Shown here: piece by piece, positions 44,037-53,852 of the stretch
Numbering within the stretch: the stretch's first letter is position 1
Layout of the letters: each line of letters starts with the position of its first letter
Origin: Daedaleopsis sinensis
Lineage: Eukaryota > Basidiomycota > Agaricomycetes > Polyporales > Polyporaceae
Assembly: GCA_033807695.1 (NCBI GenBank)
Contig: CM066305.1
Span: forward strand, 744,001-808,000
Length of the DNA: 64,000 nt
Reading direction: 5' to 3'
Notes under the pieces: generated by a model
What the model saw: the letters and a program-made list of their open reading frames with translations, nothing else
The model's database searches: none
What the model was told of the DNA's origin: nothing
Translations under genes and position numbers: made by a program

Positions 44037-46904
44037 TCATGAGATGACCGTCTGCCGCCTTCCAGGATTCGGGCGACTGACGTTCTCGAACCCCGGCGCG
44101 AGCGCCCACGACGAACGTGCCTGTGAAAACACCGCTGGGGGTTGCGGCGGCAGGGAAGAGCTGTGCGTCGGCTGAGGCCGCTGGAGGTGCTGGGGATGTG
44201 ATGAGGGGCTGCCGATGCCGTTGCTCGATGGCGACGGCTTGACACTGACACCCCTCCGCTCTTCCGTGCGACTGCGGTGGCTCGCGGGGCGTTGGGGCGG
44301 TACCTCGCCGCTGGACGTGCGCTGGTGGTGCGTGCGGCGGGGACTCGACTCTGAGCGCGGCACTGAGGGCGCGCGCGCCGACGCCGACGAACCTCTGGGC
44401 TGTGACATGCGGTTGACACGTTCCGAGCTGCCTGTCGCCGGCAGGTTCTGTCGCCCGAGAGTGGGTGAGGAACTCTGCGAGCGCTGCGGCGAGTGCGAGC
44501 CACTGCGGCCCCCAGGTGATCGGTGTCCGAGCTGTTGCATGAATGGGGGCGAGGGCGGTAGGAGGGGCATGTCCACCGGGATGCCATACATGGGCATCCC
44601 CATAGGCATAACCGACATGGGCATAGGCATGGACGGCATGTTCATGTTCATGTTCATGTTCATGTTCATGTTCATGGCCATGGCCATGTTCCACGCCGAA
44701 GGCAGAGGAGGCATTGGAACCTCACTGTGTCGCCACGACCCACCGCTCTCCGAGACCATGGAACTGCGGCGACTTCCGCTCCCGCTCATCCGATGATCAC
44801 GAGCGCGGATATCTTGCTGCGATGATGACGGTGTCGGCGCGCCAGAGTGCATCGACGGCGGCCGAGTGCCAACCGCCGAGCCCGAGCCGTACACGCTGTT
44901 AGGACGGGAGTCGTTGGGTGAGGCGGAGCCAGAGCCAGAGCCAGAGCCTTGACGGGGAGCCTTGGGGAGGGCGAGAGAGGACTCCGAGTTTTGCCGTGGC
45001 ATGCCAGGATGCGACGCAGGATCGTGGGCAGGTCTTGTGTGCGGCGATGTCGCATTGCGTTCTGGGCGGGGACGCTCGCCGCGATCCCACTGCCCAGTGG
45101 CGAGCCCGTCTCCCGAAAGCGCACCGAACCCGAAGCGCTGACTCTCGCGACGACTGCGTGCCGCCGCTACTTCCTCAGCATACATGCGCTTCTTGCGCTC
45201 CTCCTCGATCGCACGTTTCTCGCGCTCCCAGGTCGCGCGCTCCTCCTCCCACTTCCGTTTCTCCTCCTCGTGCCTTTGCCGTTCTTCTTCATGCCTGCGC
45301 CGTTCGCGTTCCGTCTGCAGAAAGCGCTCCCGTTCCTCACGCTTCTGCTTGATGCGCATCACGTACCCGATCGGGATCTGGTCCGCCTTCTGTTCCTCGG
45401 CGAATCGGACGCTCTGCTTCAGAGCGGGCTTGAGCGGCGCAGGGGCAGGCGCAGAGGCAGGAGGGGAAGGGGCGCTAGTGGACGGAGCAGGAGAGGTGAC
45501 CGTGGTGAGGCGCGCCGACGAGACCACGGTGTTGGGCGTGGGAGGGGAAGCGGAAGCGGACACGGCTTCCATCCTGAGCGGCGAGGGAGATGTCTTGTAT
45601 ATCGAGTTTCGCGGCTGCGACGAAGACGCGGCTATGTCGACGTCAATATATGCGGCGAGGGCAAGAACGGATGACGACCTACCAGACGGCTGCAGCTGCT
45701 TGAAGCTCGACGGCGGGGGCGGGGACGACATGCTCGCCGGGGATGGAGGCATTGAAGACGACGTGCTGAGGGTGGAAGGCGACTGCGTGAGGGAAGGACC
45801 CGGGTCTGGGGAGACTTGTGTGTCGATGCGTAGATAACCCAGCGCGGAGACGTCAGGGTGCGAGGCCAGCGGCTCGGGCTCGCGGGGAAGCTCGTCCTCG
45901 TAGAAGCCTGCAAGCAGCTCGAGAGGCACGGAGAACTCAATGGCCGCGACCCCGAAAGCAGTCGCCGGCGACACACGCGCCCACAGAGGCTCGCCGTGCA
46001 CCGGGACATCCTCGGCCAAGAGCACAAGCAGTCTCTCCTCGAAGCACGGCCGGTCGGCCCACTTCCGCAGGCCCTGCGAGTGCGCGAGCACCCGTCCTTC
46101 ACGGACGGCGGTGTCGTCCAGATGCAGGGACAAGCGGTCCTGGGGGGCAACGCGTCTCCCGGAAAAGGAGGTGATCGAACGGGTCTCGGAAGGGGACAGA
46201 TCGCCGCGTTCAAGCCTACGCTGCAGCTTCTTGCGGTGCATGGTCGTCTCCAACGAATCGACATGAGCAAGGACACGCTGCGGGTTGCACGATCTGGGGA
46301 AGACCGGGGCACCCGATACGTGGAGCAGCGGCGGCGGTGCGAAGGGTGGGCGGAGATGGCTCGATGTCAGTGCGAGCACGTACGCGGGAGCAGTGAATGA
46401 AGACGATTGGCGCTCCGGAGGCGTCGAAAGATCGGGTGCGAGCGAGGACTCTTCAGACGAGTCATCGTCCGTGTCTAGCGTAGAAGGAGAGGCAGTCGGA
46501 CGGGGAGGGAGGGCAGCATCCCGACGACCGTACGGGACGGGCTCGAGGTGTTGAAAAGAACCAAGACGGGGGTCGTGCGAATACGAGGGAGAAAGCCATG
46601 CCTTGTTCGCAGGGACTCTGAGGAGAGAACCGCGATCGTCGTCGGGAGTGGTGGGCGCGCCGGACGAGGAGGACGAGGAAGAGGGGGGATGGATGTCTGA
46701 GCTGCTCAGGCGGTTGACGACGGGGTCGACGGGTTTGGTCTTTCGAGAGAGGGAGCGGAAGAAGCGTTTTGAGGAGGAGGCGGCAGGCTTTGTTGTCTGG
46801 TGAGTCGCGTCGGTCTCGGTGTCGGGAGCATGGGAGTCGGGAGCGGTGGATGCAGCATCGGACTTGTCAGACCGCTTGGAGAAGACCGCGGCAATACGGC
46901 GCAT
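44037..46904 (-). CDS. Large disordered protein with coiled coil and Met-Asn repeats
   Basis: An ATG at 46904 opens a frame to 44037. A 51-nt in-frame intron (45682-45632, GTAGGT...CATAG) is likely, giving about 938 residues. The N-terminus has a basic RFFRSLSRKTK stretch. Residues about 160-360 are the best conserved-looking folded part (SFTAPAYVLALTSSHLRP; RLLVLLAEDVPVHGEPLW). Then comes Ser/Pro-rich sequence, ALKQSVRFAEEQKADQIPIG, a long charged coiled coil (about 525-595, REERERFLQTERERRRHEEE), and low complexity including a Met-Asn run. The overall plan suggests a cytoskeletal or signalling scaffold, but I recognise no family. Start and strand are well supported by codon usage and length. 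Confidence 0.75.
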   Translation of the reverse strand: MRRIAAVFSKRSDKSDAASTAPDSHAPDTETDATHQTTKPAASSSKRFFRSLSRKTKPVDPVVNRLSSSDIHPPSSSSSSSGAPTTPDDDRGSLLRVPANKAWLSPSYSHDPRLGSFQHLEPVPYGRRDAALPPRPTASPSTLDTDDDSSEESSLAPDLSTPPERQSSSFTAPAYVLALTSSHLRPPFAPPPLLHVSGAPVFPRSCNPQRVLAHVDSLETTMHRKKLQRRLERGDLSPSETRSITSFSGRRVAPQDRLSLHLDDTAVREGRVLAHSQGLRKWADRPCFEERLLVLLAEDVPVHGEPLWARVSPATAFGVAAIEFSVPLELLAGFYEDELPREPEPLASHPDVSALGYLRIDTQVSPDPGPSLTQSPSTLSTSSSMPPSPASMSSPPPPSSFKQLQPSGRSSSVLALAAYIDVDIAASSSQPRNSIYKTSPSPLRMEAVSASASPPTPNTVVSSARLTTVTSPAPSTSAPSPPASAPAPAPLKPALKQSVRFAEEQKADQIPIGYVMRIKQKREERERFLQTERERRRHEEERQRHEEEKRKWEEERATWEREKRAIEEERKKRMYAEEVAAARSRRESQRFGFGALSGDGLATGQWDRGERPRPERNATSPHTRPAHDPASHPGMPRQNSESSLALPKAPRQGSGSGSGSASPNDSRPNSVYGSGSAVGTRPPSMHSGAPTPSSSQQDIRARDHRMSGSGSRRSSMVSESGGSWRHSEVPMPPLPSAWNMAMAMNMNMNMNMNMNMPSMPMPMSVMPMGMPMYGIPVDMPLLPPSPPFMQQLGHRSPGGRSGSHSPQRSQSSSPTLGRQNLPATGSSERVNRMSQPRGSSASARAPSVPRSESSPRRTHHQRTSSGEVPPQRPASHRSRTEERRGVSVKPSPSSNGIGSPSSHPQHLQRPQPTHSSSLPPQPPAVFSQARSSWALAPGFENVSRPNPGRRQTVIS
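44636..44690 (+). repeat. Hexanucleotide repeat encoding Met-Asn run
   Basis: TTCATG repeated about seven times, followed by GGCCAT units, on the plus strand. On the coding (minus) strand it gives alternating Met-Asn, preceded by Met-Ala, within the disordered protein. It remains in frame because the unit is six bases. Confidence 0.9.
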
Positions 46905-48628
46905 GGGCGGAACGAGGAGGACGAGAGGGCTTGGGAGGAATGGTGGGAGGAATCAAGCGGGGAGGAGGAACATGGAGGAAGGAGGGCAGTTGGACAGCCG
47001 TGGGTGTGGAGAAGCGAGGCTGGACGTCGGCGGCCGGGGGACTAGGCGGGGGCGGGCGGGGGCGGGGGAGACGAGGGGGGGGCAGACGTCTGGGAGGAGG
47101 GAGGAGGACGAGAGAAAGGACGGTGGCGGGCTTGGATGCCGAGCGAGGAGGAAGAGAGAGATGAGAGGGCGGAGACCGAGTCCGACCACCGTGCTCCCCG
47201 GCGCTAGCCAGCTTAGATCCCGATCGTCCCAGCCACCCGTCTTGCACCCGTCCGCCAACGCTGCGCCACTTATTTTGGGCTGCCTCATACCCGACATCCG
47301 CCCGTGTTCATCGTCCCCCACCTCCCACGTCCCACCCTTCTCTTCCTCCTCTCGACGCGCCCCGTTTTCGCGTTGCGACGGATGACCACTACCTTGTCTG
47401 GCATCGAACGTGCTCACATGTCGCATGCTTTCCCCTGGCTGACATCATTCCCTTCTCAGCACTAGTCTCTCTACAGTCTCCTCCTCTCCCAGAGAATCCT
47501 CGCCATCATCTGTCCCAGGTACAGTTCCTGTGCACGCACGATCCACTTCGCCTAGCGGCTCTCCATACGACTCGCACCGTGGACAGTCTTCCCCTGCTCA
47601 CGTCACTCTCCTGCTGACTCGCGCATTCAGTCTTGCCGTCTCTACCCGACATCTCCCACAACCCGGGCCCACATCCGACCTCGCGTTCTGGACTGTACAC
47701 TGTCTGGGCCTCCAGCTGGCTGCAGCGGCTAACGCCGCCTTTCTGAAGGTCCGACCAAGGTCACTGATCAGCCCTCCGGACTCCAACCTTAACCTGAGGC
47801 TAAGGTCTACACTTCGATCACTTTCCTCCTGGGACCTGCATCACCTTGCGTCGCACACTGGTGTTCATAGCATGATTACAGTCCAAATATCACTCTCCTT
47901 TGCTAACGTGTCGCATCCTGGGATACATTGTGGTTACACGCAATTCCCGAACTGGAACATTTCAGTGTTTCTAGCGCGTTCAAGTTGCACCTCGGAGGGA
48001 GTTTGACCATGATAGTATGGCCCTAATGTAATGAGTAGTAAAATCGCTCGATGCCCCTGGTGTAAGCCTCCGACGCAGATAAGTGGGCTCTTGACTATGC
48101 TGCATGAAAAGAAGAGATTGACATGTGTTGAGAGGGACACTTGGAGGATTACGCATTATGAGCAAAACATTCCGGGCTGCCTTTCGGCCCATGGCGACGG
48201 TCTGACCGGCCTGACCAAATCAGCCTGTGTCACCGGCACCTTCTCAGGACATCGTGCCGTGTGCATCGCGTTTATAACATGCGTATATGACTTGCACTGT
48301 ACTGTACGGACCTGTACACGACAAACTGACATGAGCAATACATCTTGATCATTCGATGATCATATCATGGAAGGAATGGTTCCGGGGGGATGGAGGGTGT
48401 CGCGCGGAATCGAGGGAGGGAAACCGTGCACCGGGCTGTACCGGTACCGGGCGGATGGAGGTGTCGCACGGAAGGTAGTCGTCAAATGGCGTCAAAGAAC
48501 ACAACAATGATCGCAGCGGATGGAAAGCAGAGCACATCAAGCACCGGAAGAGCAGAAGCAGCCTGGCCACCGCCGCGCGTCCATGCACGTACGGCAGCGG
48601 CGCATGCGCAGTGCAGCGCGAGCATATA
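46905..48628. other. Upstream region of the disordered-protein gene and gene-free spacer
   Basis: The first 200 bases are very purine-rich (G runs, see next entry), probably promoter and 5' UTR. The rest (47400-48628) has no supported gene; the longest plus-strand frame (47530-48006) lacks an ATG start. Confidence 0.5.
47047..47082 (+). other. Potential G-quadruplex in promoter region
   Basis: GGCGGGGGCGGGCGGGGGCG followed by GGGG runs, about 150 bases upstream of the ATG of the disordered-protein gene and on its template strand. Confidence 0.7.
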
Positions 48629-49475
48629 TCACGCCAGCCCCCCGCTCGAGCCGCGCAGCCGCCGCGCGAGCTGGATGTCCCGCTGCATGATCGTCACCCG
48701 CTTCGCGTGGATCGCGCACAGATTCCTGTCCGTGTCCAACAAGCCCCGTCAGCCGCCATGCCAGCGAGAGAGAAAGAGAGAACGGCGCCCACTCACGCGT
48801 CTTCGAACATGTGCACGAGGAACGCCTCCGTCGCCTCCTGCAGCGCCAGGATCGCCGAGCTCTGCCAGCGCAGGCCCGCGTCGCTGTACTGGACCGTGTC
48901 CGTCATCATGTCCAGCGCGATCTCGCGCACCTGTCCGTGCACCGCGTCAGCCAGCCGCCATCTACCGCGCCCGCACCGAGAGCGACTGCAGAAGAACACT
49001 CACCACGCGCGAAAACGGCAGCCTGCGGATGAGCAGCTCCGTGCTCTTCTGGTACTTGCGGATCTCGCGCAGCGCGACCGTGCCCGGCCGGAACCGCTTC
49101 TTCTCTGCACACAACAAACACGCACGCCGGTCAGTCCGAGTCAGTCTGCGAGCACACGGACGAACACAGAAACACATAATATGCATATATGCATCCGTGT
49201 CCGTGTCCGTGTCGTGTGTCGAGGCCCGGGCTCGTGGTATGCGAGTAGACAGGGTACGTACTCTGTGGCTGACCGGCCTCTTGCCCTTGCCCAGCACCGC
49301 TGGCGCGGCGGCGGGCGTTCGACGGCCCAGCGTTGCTCGCGCGGCCCTGTGGCGGGAGCCCGCCCGTGCTTTTGCGCGCCGTCGCCCGTACCCGCTTCTT
49401 CGCGGGGGGCGGAGGAGAAGACGGCGGGGAGTCCGCTGCTTGCTTGCGCTTTCCTCGTTGCACCGTCTGCGCCAT
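48629..49475 (-). CDS. CSE4: Centromeric histone H3 variant (CENP-A/Cse4)
   Basis: Exons 49475-49262, 49104-49004, 48930-48797 and 48725-48629 give 181 residues. The histone fold starts [20 protein letters not shown] and continues with [20 protein letters not shown]. Loop 1 is extended ([15 protein letters not shown]) relative to canonical H3 (which has no such insertion and has RFQSSA), the hallmark of the CENP-A targeting domain. The fold closes with [20 protein letters not shown] and [13 protein letters not shown]. The 75-residue N-terminal tail is divergent, Pro/Arg/Lys-rich, but contains TARKSTGG (Lys35) matching the H3 K9 region. It replaces H3 in centromeric nucleosomes and is normally essential. 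Canonical H3 is excluded by loop 1 and the tail. Confidence 0.95.
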
Positions 49476-50533
49476 TTGGTTTGCGGGTGGCTGGTGGCTG
49501 GGGGTGTACCTGGGAGGGGGGTATGTTCTGTCGTACGAGTCTGGTTGTAGGAGCCGAGAGAATTCGTGTATACGCGTGCTAGAAAAGGAGTGCCAGAAAG
49601 GAGTGGAGGCGTCGAGTGCTGTAGGGTATCGCAGAAGCAGGAGGCAAGGCAGAGGAGGCGACCGAGTCGCGTTCCGTTTGCGAAAGCCGAAAGGAGTGCA
49701 GACGCCGAACGCGACGCGGTTCAGATTCGATCGGGCTTTGCCACGTTCCCCGATCAGGCAAGGTCGCGCAACCTTCTCAATTTACACACCTCGACTGTCA
49801 TTTTTCTATCTTGGTTAGCTATGGAGACTAATATGCACCCTCTGAGACGAGAGGCATGCTGACAGTGATCGCTGGAAAGCAAATATGGCCTGCATGGAGT
49901 GGTGAGTCTCTCGTACAATGTATGACTCCTCGGTAGTAAGGCAGAGTAATACTGAACGATTGGCCTAAGGCCTGGTGGTTAGGTGAGCAGCAACAGTTGG
50001 CAATCATTAGATGGTGTGTCTGACTGCTCTACAGACTATGGAGCACTTTTCACATGTGTACTGACCTCGGGAAGTTTCGCATATGCCAGCCACCGCGCCT
50101 GGCACGCGTTAGTACATCAAAATAGCAAGGTTCGTATGCACCCGAAACATTGTCCGACAGTGAAAAAGGACGACTGTCCGGGACCGAAGCACCAGGACAA
50201 CGGCGATTGCGCGGTGTGGACTATCGGGTTTCGCACCGAACAGGCCCGTCGCGCAAGTCGTAAGTATCAGTATCCAGCCGCACGTGTCCGGCTGCACTGA
50301 CCAAAGACCCCTTCTTAATTAACCCTTGTCCCTTCTCTAGCTACTGGTAGGAGCTGCAGACAATCGCGCGTTGCAACAGACGCGTGGGCCGCACGAGATG
50401 AGACAGTCCCGATTAGGCAACCAGCGCGCGCGTGTGTTATATCCCCGCTGCAGCTGCAGCTGCGGCAACCGTCCTTTCTTCTCCCAACCTCCACCATCTC
50501 TCCCCGCCTTGAACTGCTCTGCCTCAGCTCAGG
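49476..50533. other. Spacer between divergent CENP-A and Gfd2-like genes
   Basis: CENP-A promoter at the left, Gfd2-like promoter at the right with a PstI-like CTGCAG-rich tract near 50447-50465. A 105-codon plus-strand frame at 49983-50300 lacks an ATG and any domain. No gene called. Confidence 0.5.
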
Positions 50534-52168
50534 ATGCCCTTCGACACGAAACCGACACACAGTGCAGGCTCCCATGCCCCGCCTGGAACTGAGCAGATCA
50601 TAGGGTACTACAGATTCACCGACATATTCTTCGAATGGTACGCGCGTCCGACGCCACTGAGACGCGTCGTTTGGACTGAGACTGTCTGCAGGCACCAGGC
50701 GCTGCCCAACCAGGAGGATGTGAGCCCACTGAAGGCGACGATCTCGCACAACGCCCTCGTCCACCCTGATCACCCTCTCCGAAAACCGGGCGTCAACGGG
50801 ATCGAGCTCTACCGCGGTAAGTGGCGTCGCTGGTGGCAGCATAACGGATCCACGCGGTACTTACCACACACACCCGCAGGCACGTTTGCGAGCGGGGAGA
50901 TGCGCCTGCTCTTCTCCTCGGCGCAGGTCGAATACCTCCGCTACTGGCTGCACGCCATGCGACTCACCAAGGACCCGATCCCGATCCCGTCGTCCGACTA
51001 CCTTATCCTGCAGACCGACCTCGAGCAATGCTCGCCCGACGTCTACAACGACGCCATGACACTCAAGCGCGCGATCAAAGTGCGTCCCGAAACTCCGCGC
51101 AGCTTCGTGGTGCGAATGCACGGCACCCGTACTAACGCACACCGGCCCCTGCAGGTCATTGAGAAGAACAACAAGCGCTTGAAGGGCGCGGACAGCATCC
51201 TCGCGCTCCGCCGGCTGACCTTCGAGCGCGTGCGCACGCTGTGGGCTGCGAAGCTCGGGACGTGGTGCGCCATGGACTTCGAGGCGTGGGACCGGGACCA
51301 CACGCTCCTGACCGAGTTCGGGTGGAAGACGGTGCGGTGGGTCGAGGGCGAGCCCGTGCGCACGCACGGGCACCTCGTCGTGCAGGAGCGGCGCAAGTAC
51401 CTCCAGCACTACGTGCCGAATCATCGGGAGGTGCGCTCGCTCGCTTTCTCGTGTTCGCGCCCCGAGCGCTCACCCGACTTCCGCTTGCGCGCTGCAGTTC
51501 TACAACTTTGGCGAGAGCGAGGATGTGAACAAGGACGAGTTCGGGCGGCGCATATGCGAGATGGTCGACGAGCACCGCGCGTCCGGCCCGCTGTTCCTCG
51601 TGTTCCACGACCACAGCCAAGATATGAAGTCTGCATTTCCGCGCTGTCGCTCCTCGTTGTTGCCGCTGATTGTCTGCCCCCTGCCAGGTACCTCAAGTCC
51701 GAGGCCGTCAAAGCGCTGGACAGGACGGAGATCCTGTCTGACGCGCCGCAGAAGGGAGAAGTGTACATCATCGACACCGCCGAGCTCTTCTCCGCGCTCG
51801 AGGGGGTGTCCGGGGGCAACATGCGCTCGCTCGAGAGCGTCTGCCGCCTCCTGCGGATTCAGACCAAATACCTGCACAATGCCGGGAACGACGCATACGT
51901 GCGTACCGCTGCTCGCGCCTGACCGCCGTAGATGACTGACTGGGGCTTGCTGCAGTACACTTTGGACGCGATGGTCGCGATGGCGTCCGGGGACCCCGTC
52001 GACCAGCAGCGTGAGCAGCGCTGGCCGAACCGCACGCAAGACTACAAGCCCGAAGTTAAGTTCCAGGACTGGGAGGAGGACTCGGACTTTTCAGACATGG
52101 AGGGTATCTTTGGCCCTGGCCAGGCTGAACAGCAACCCCAAGCCGACGACGACGACGTGGATCTGTGA
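50534..52168 (+). CDS. Gfd2/YDR514C-like DEDD-type exonuclease domain protein
   Basis: Exons 50534-50637, 50692-50816, 50880-51079, 51155-51430, 51498-51628, 51688-51898 and 51956-52168 give 419 residues. The C-terminal half is RNase-H-like: MDFEAWDRDHTLLTEFGW with the DxE pair, GHLVVQE, YNFGESE, GPLFLVFHDHSQDMKYL with the second acidic site, and LHNAGNDAYYTLDAMVAMAS with the last. This is the arrangement of the fungal Gfd2/YDR514C C-terminal family. The N-terminal half (YYRFTDIFFEW) has no recognised domain, and an acidic tail ends the protein. Yeast Gfd2 was found as a suppressor of an mRNA-export helicase mutant; nuclease activity here is inferred. It lies partly inside inverted block B. 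Confidence 0.8.
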
Positions 52169-53690
52169 ATGGTTATCAGTTGGGACTCTTGGAAGCGTGT
52201 ATCCCTGTGTGTCCCCGCGTGTAGCGTTGCTTCCTTTGCTAGTCATGTATTTGTATTTTTGATTGCCTTGTATCATCATGGCTGAACTGGAACGACAGGA
52301 GAGGTGCATGGAACTTGAAGCTTGGAAGCCTGTATTGATAGAGACGATCCATCGTAAATCCTACCGTTAACGCAAACACAGATGGGAACTTGCGATGAGA
52401 ATCTATGGTCTGTACGTGATTTACCACCTCAGTAACTCGCGACGAGAATAAATATCAAGCTGGCTGTGCAGTAAACCACAAGGTCAGCGTGCGAATGGTA
52501 CGGGATGTTGCGTTCACGAGAACTTGAAGAACTTGCCTCAGTCCGACTCGCAGTCTGACTTTGCCGCGTCCACTGGTCCAAGCTTGAGTTCACGGCCCAG
52601 CATCCTGGCCCGCCCTCGAGCCTATCTAGCTAATCTCCCTTGGCGCTTTGTTGGCGCTGTGATTACAGCGATCCATTTCGAGTATAGTGCGCGAGCCGTC
52701 GTGCGGGAACACTTCGATGGGCAACGCTGCGCCAGCCAGAAACTCTTGGAAGGATTCTTGGAAGTCCCAGTACTGCATGTATGGGTTTCCGCAGCGGCCA
52801 CCGGGGGCGGGCGGCCCCGTGGGCTGTATCACGAGCTGCGCAAGATGGGGAGCCATGTCGCGCTTTTCAGACTCTGAGGCACCAGATTCATATGGGGCCC
52901 GTTGAGTTCCTTGTACCTATACTCGCGAGGGCTTGATGGCTCACTGACCTACTAGGGTCTTCAGCGCTGCAGGGATGCAGGCCATGTTCTTGAGGCGGAG
53001 ATGCGTAATGCGGGGAGCTCGTCCACCCTCAAGCCAACGCGGCAGGTCTTCGAATGAGCCCCAGTTGTCCACCAAGTGCAGATGGGCGAGGCGCGGGAAG
53101 AGAGTGTGCACACAGCCCTCCGCAGGGACGAACGGGTCTGGTCCGATGAGCGTCAGCTCCTGCAGGAGTGGAAACCCGGTGCACTCGATGCCGTGCAGCA
53201 TCGTGAGCTTCTGCCAGCCCTGCCAGTGGACGAGGGAGAGGGTGTGCAGGCCCTGGGCGACACGTTGCTGCAGCGAGATGGGAGATGGAGTGGAAGCGTG
53301 TAGAGCGGGACGTGGCCTGGATATACTTGGAGACGAGGGAGAGGGAGAAACCGGTGTAACCGCCGTCGGTGCACGCGAGCGCGAAGATGTCGTCGAGCAG
53401 TTCCGTGGCGAGGTCACGCATTGTAGCCTGGCGATTGTGTAAATCAGTAACTGTATACTGATTTGGCTACAGCTAAAAGTATACTACGATATGTACCTTC
53501 ATGTTCGACTCGGTGCGATGACCGTCCCACTGCGCCACTGCGGGTCCGAATGTAGTAGCGCAGTCCACCGGACCATGAGTGCAACGCTCCAGCTATCCAG
53601 GCTAATCCTGGTGGTAGGAAACAGAGCAACTCCGAGGAGGAGATGGGTAGGTTTCCGAAATAATATGCACTGCACAGCCTCCCCTCTGTC
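51880..53690 (-). repeat. Inverted segmental duplication block B
   Basis: Reverse-complement counterpart of 40230-42330. It spans the last exons of the intact Gfd2-like gene, the convergent spacer, a broken F-box gene and its upstream region. Confidence 0.85.
52536..53421 (-). pseudogene. F-box paralogue 2, disrupted
   Basis: Begins with an intact ATG at 53421 and MRDLATELLDDIFALACTDG. After TRFHSIS it loses about 220 bases present in paralogue 1, shifting the frame at about 53283; the downstream part continues in another frame as LQQRVAQGLHTLSLVHW. The intron (52936-52875 region) is kept. In exon 2, after GSRTILEMDRC, further changes shift the frame again and create a stop (AGC TAG) where paralogue 1 reads YWLDRLEGG. 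With two independent lesions it is very unlikely to make the protein. Similarity continues to about 52536. The deletion endpoints share CATCTC-like microhomology. Confidence 0.85.
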
Positions 53691-53852
53691 AGCGCGCTGA
53701 GTCAACAAGTCTGTACTGTTTTCACTGAGTATATATGTCGTCTCCTGGTCGTTCCTAAGTCTGCATGATTAGAATATGTATAGAGCAGAAAATGTAAGCA
53801 ACCACCATCGCCGTCAGTTCACGATAAGTCGTGTCTCGCTGACATCGCACAT
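53422..53852. other. Spacer between broken F-box gene and ceramide synthase 1
   Basis: The left part (to about 53690) is the duplicated F-box upstream region. The rest is AT-richer 3' flank of the ceramide synthase gene. No gene. Confidence 0.5.

Noticed and set aside
47530..48006. 158-codon plus-strand frame
   Set aside because: Begins with a non-ATG codon, low-complexity composition and no recognisable domain.
49983..50300. 105-codon plus-strand frame with several cysteines
   Set aside because: Starts at GTG, has no signal peptide, and Cys spacing matches no zinc-binding family I know.
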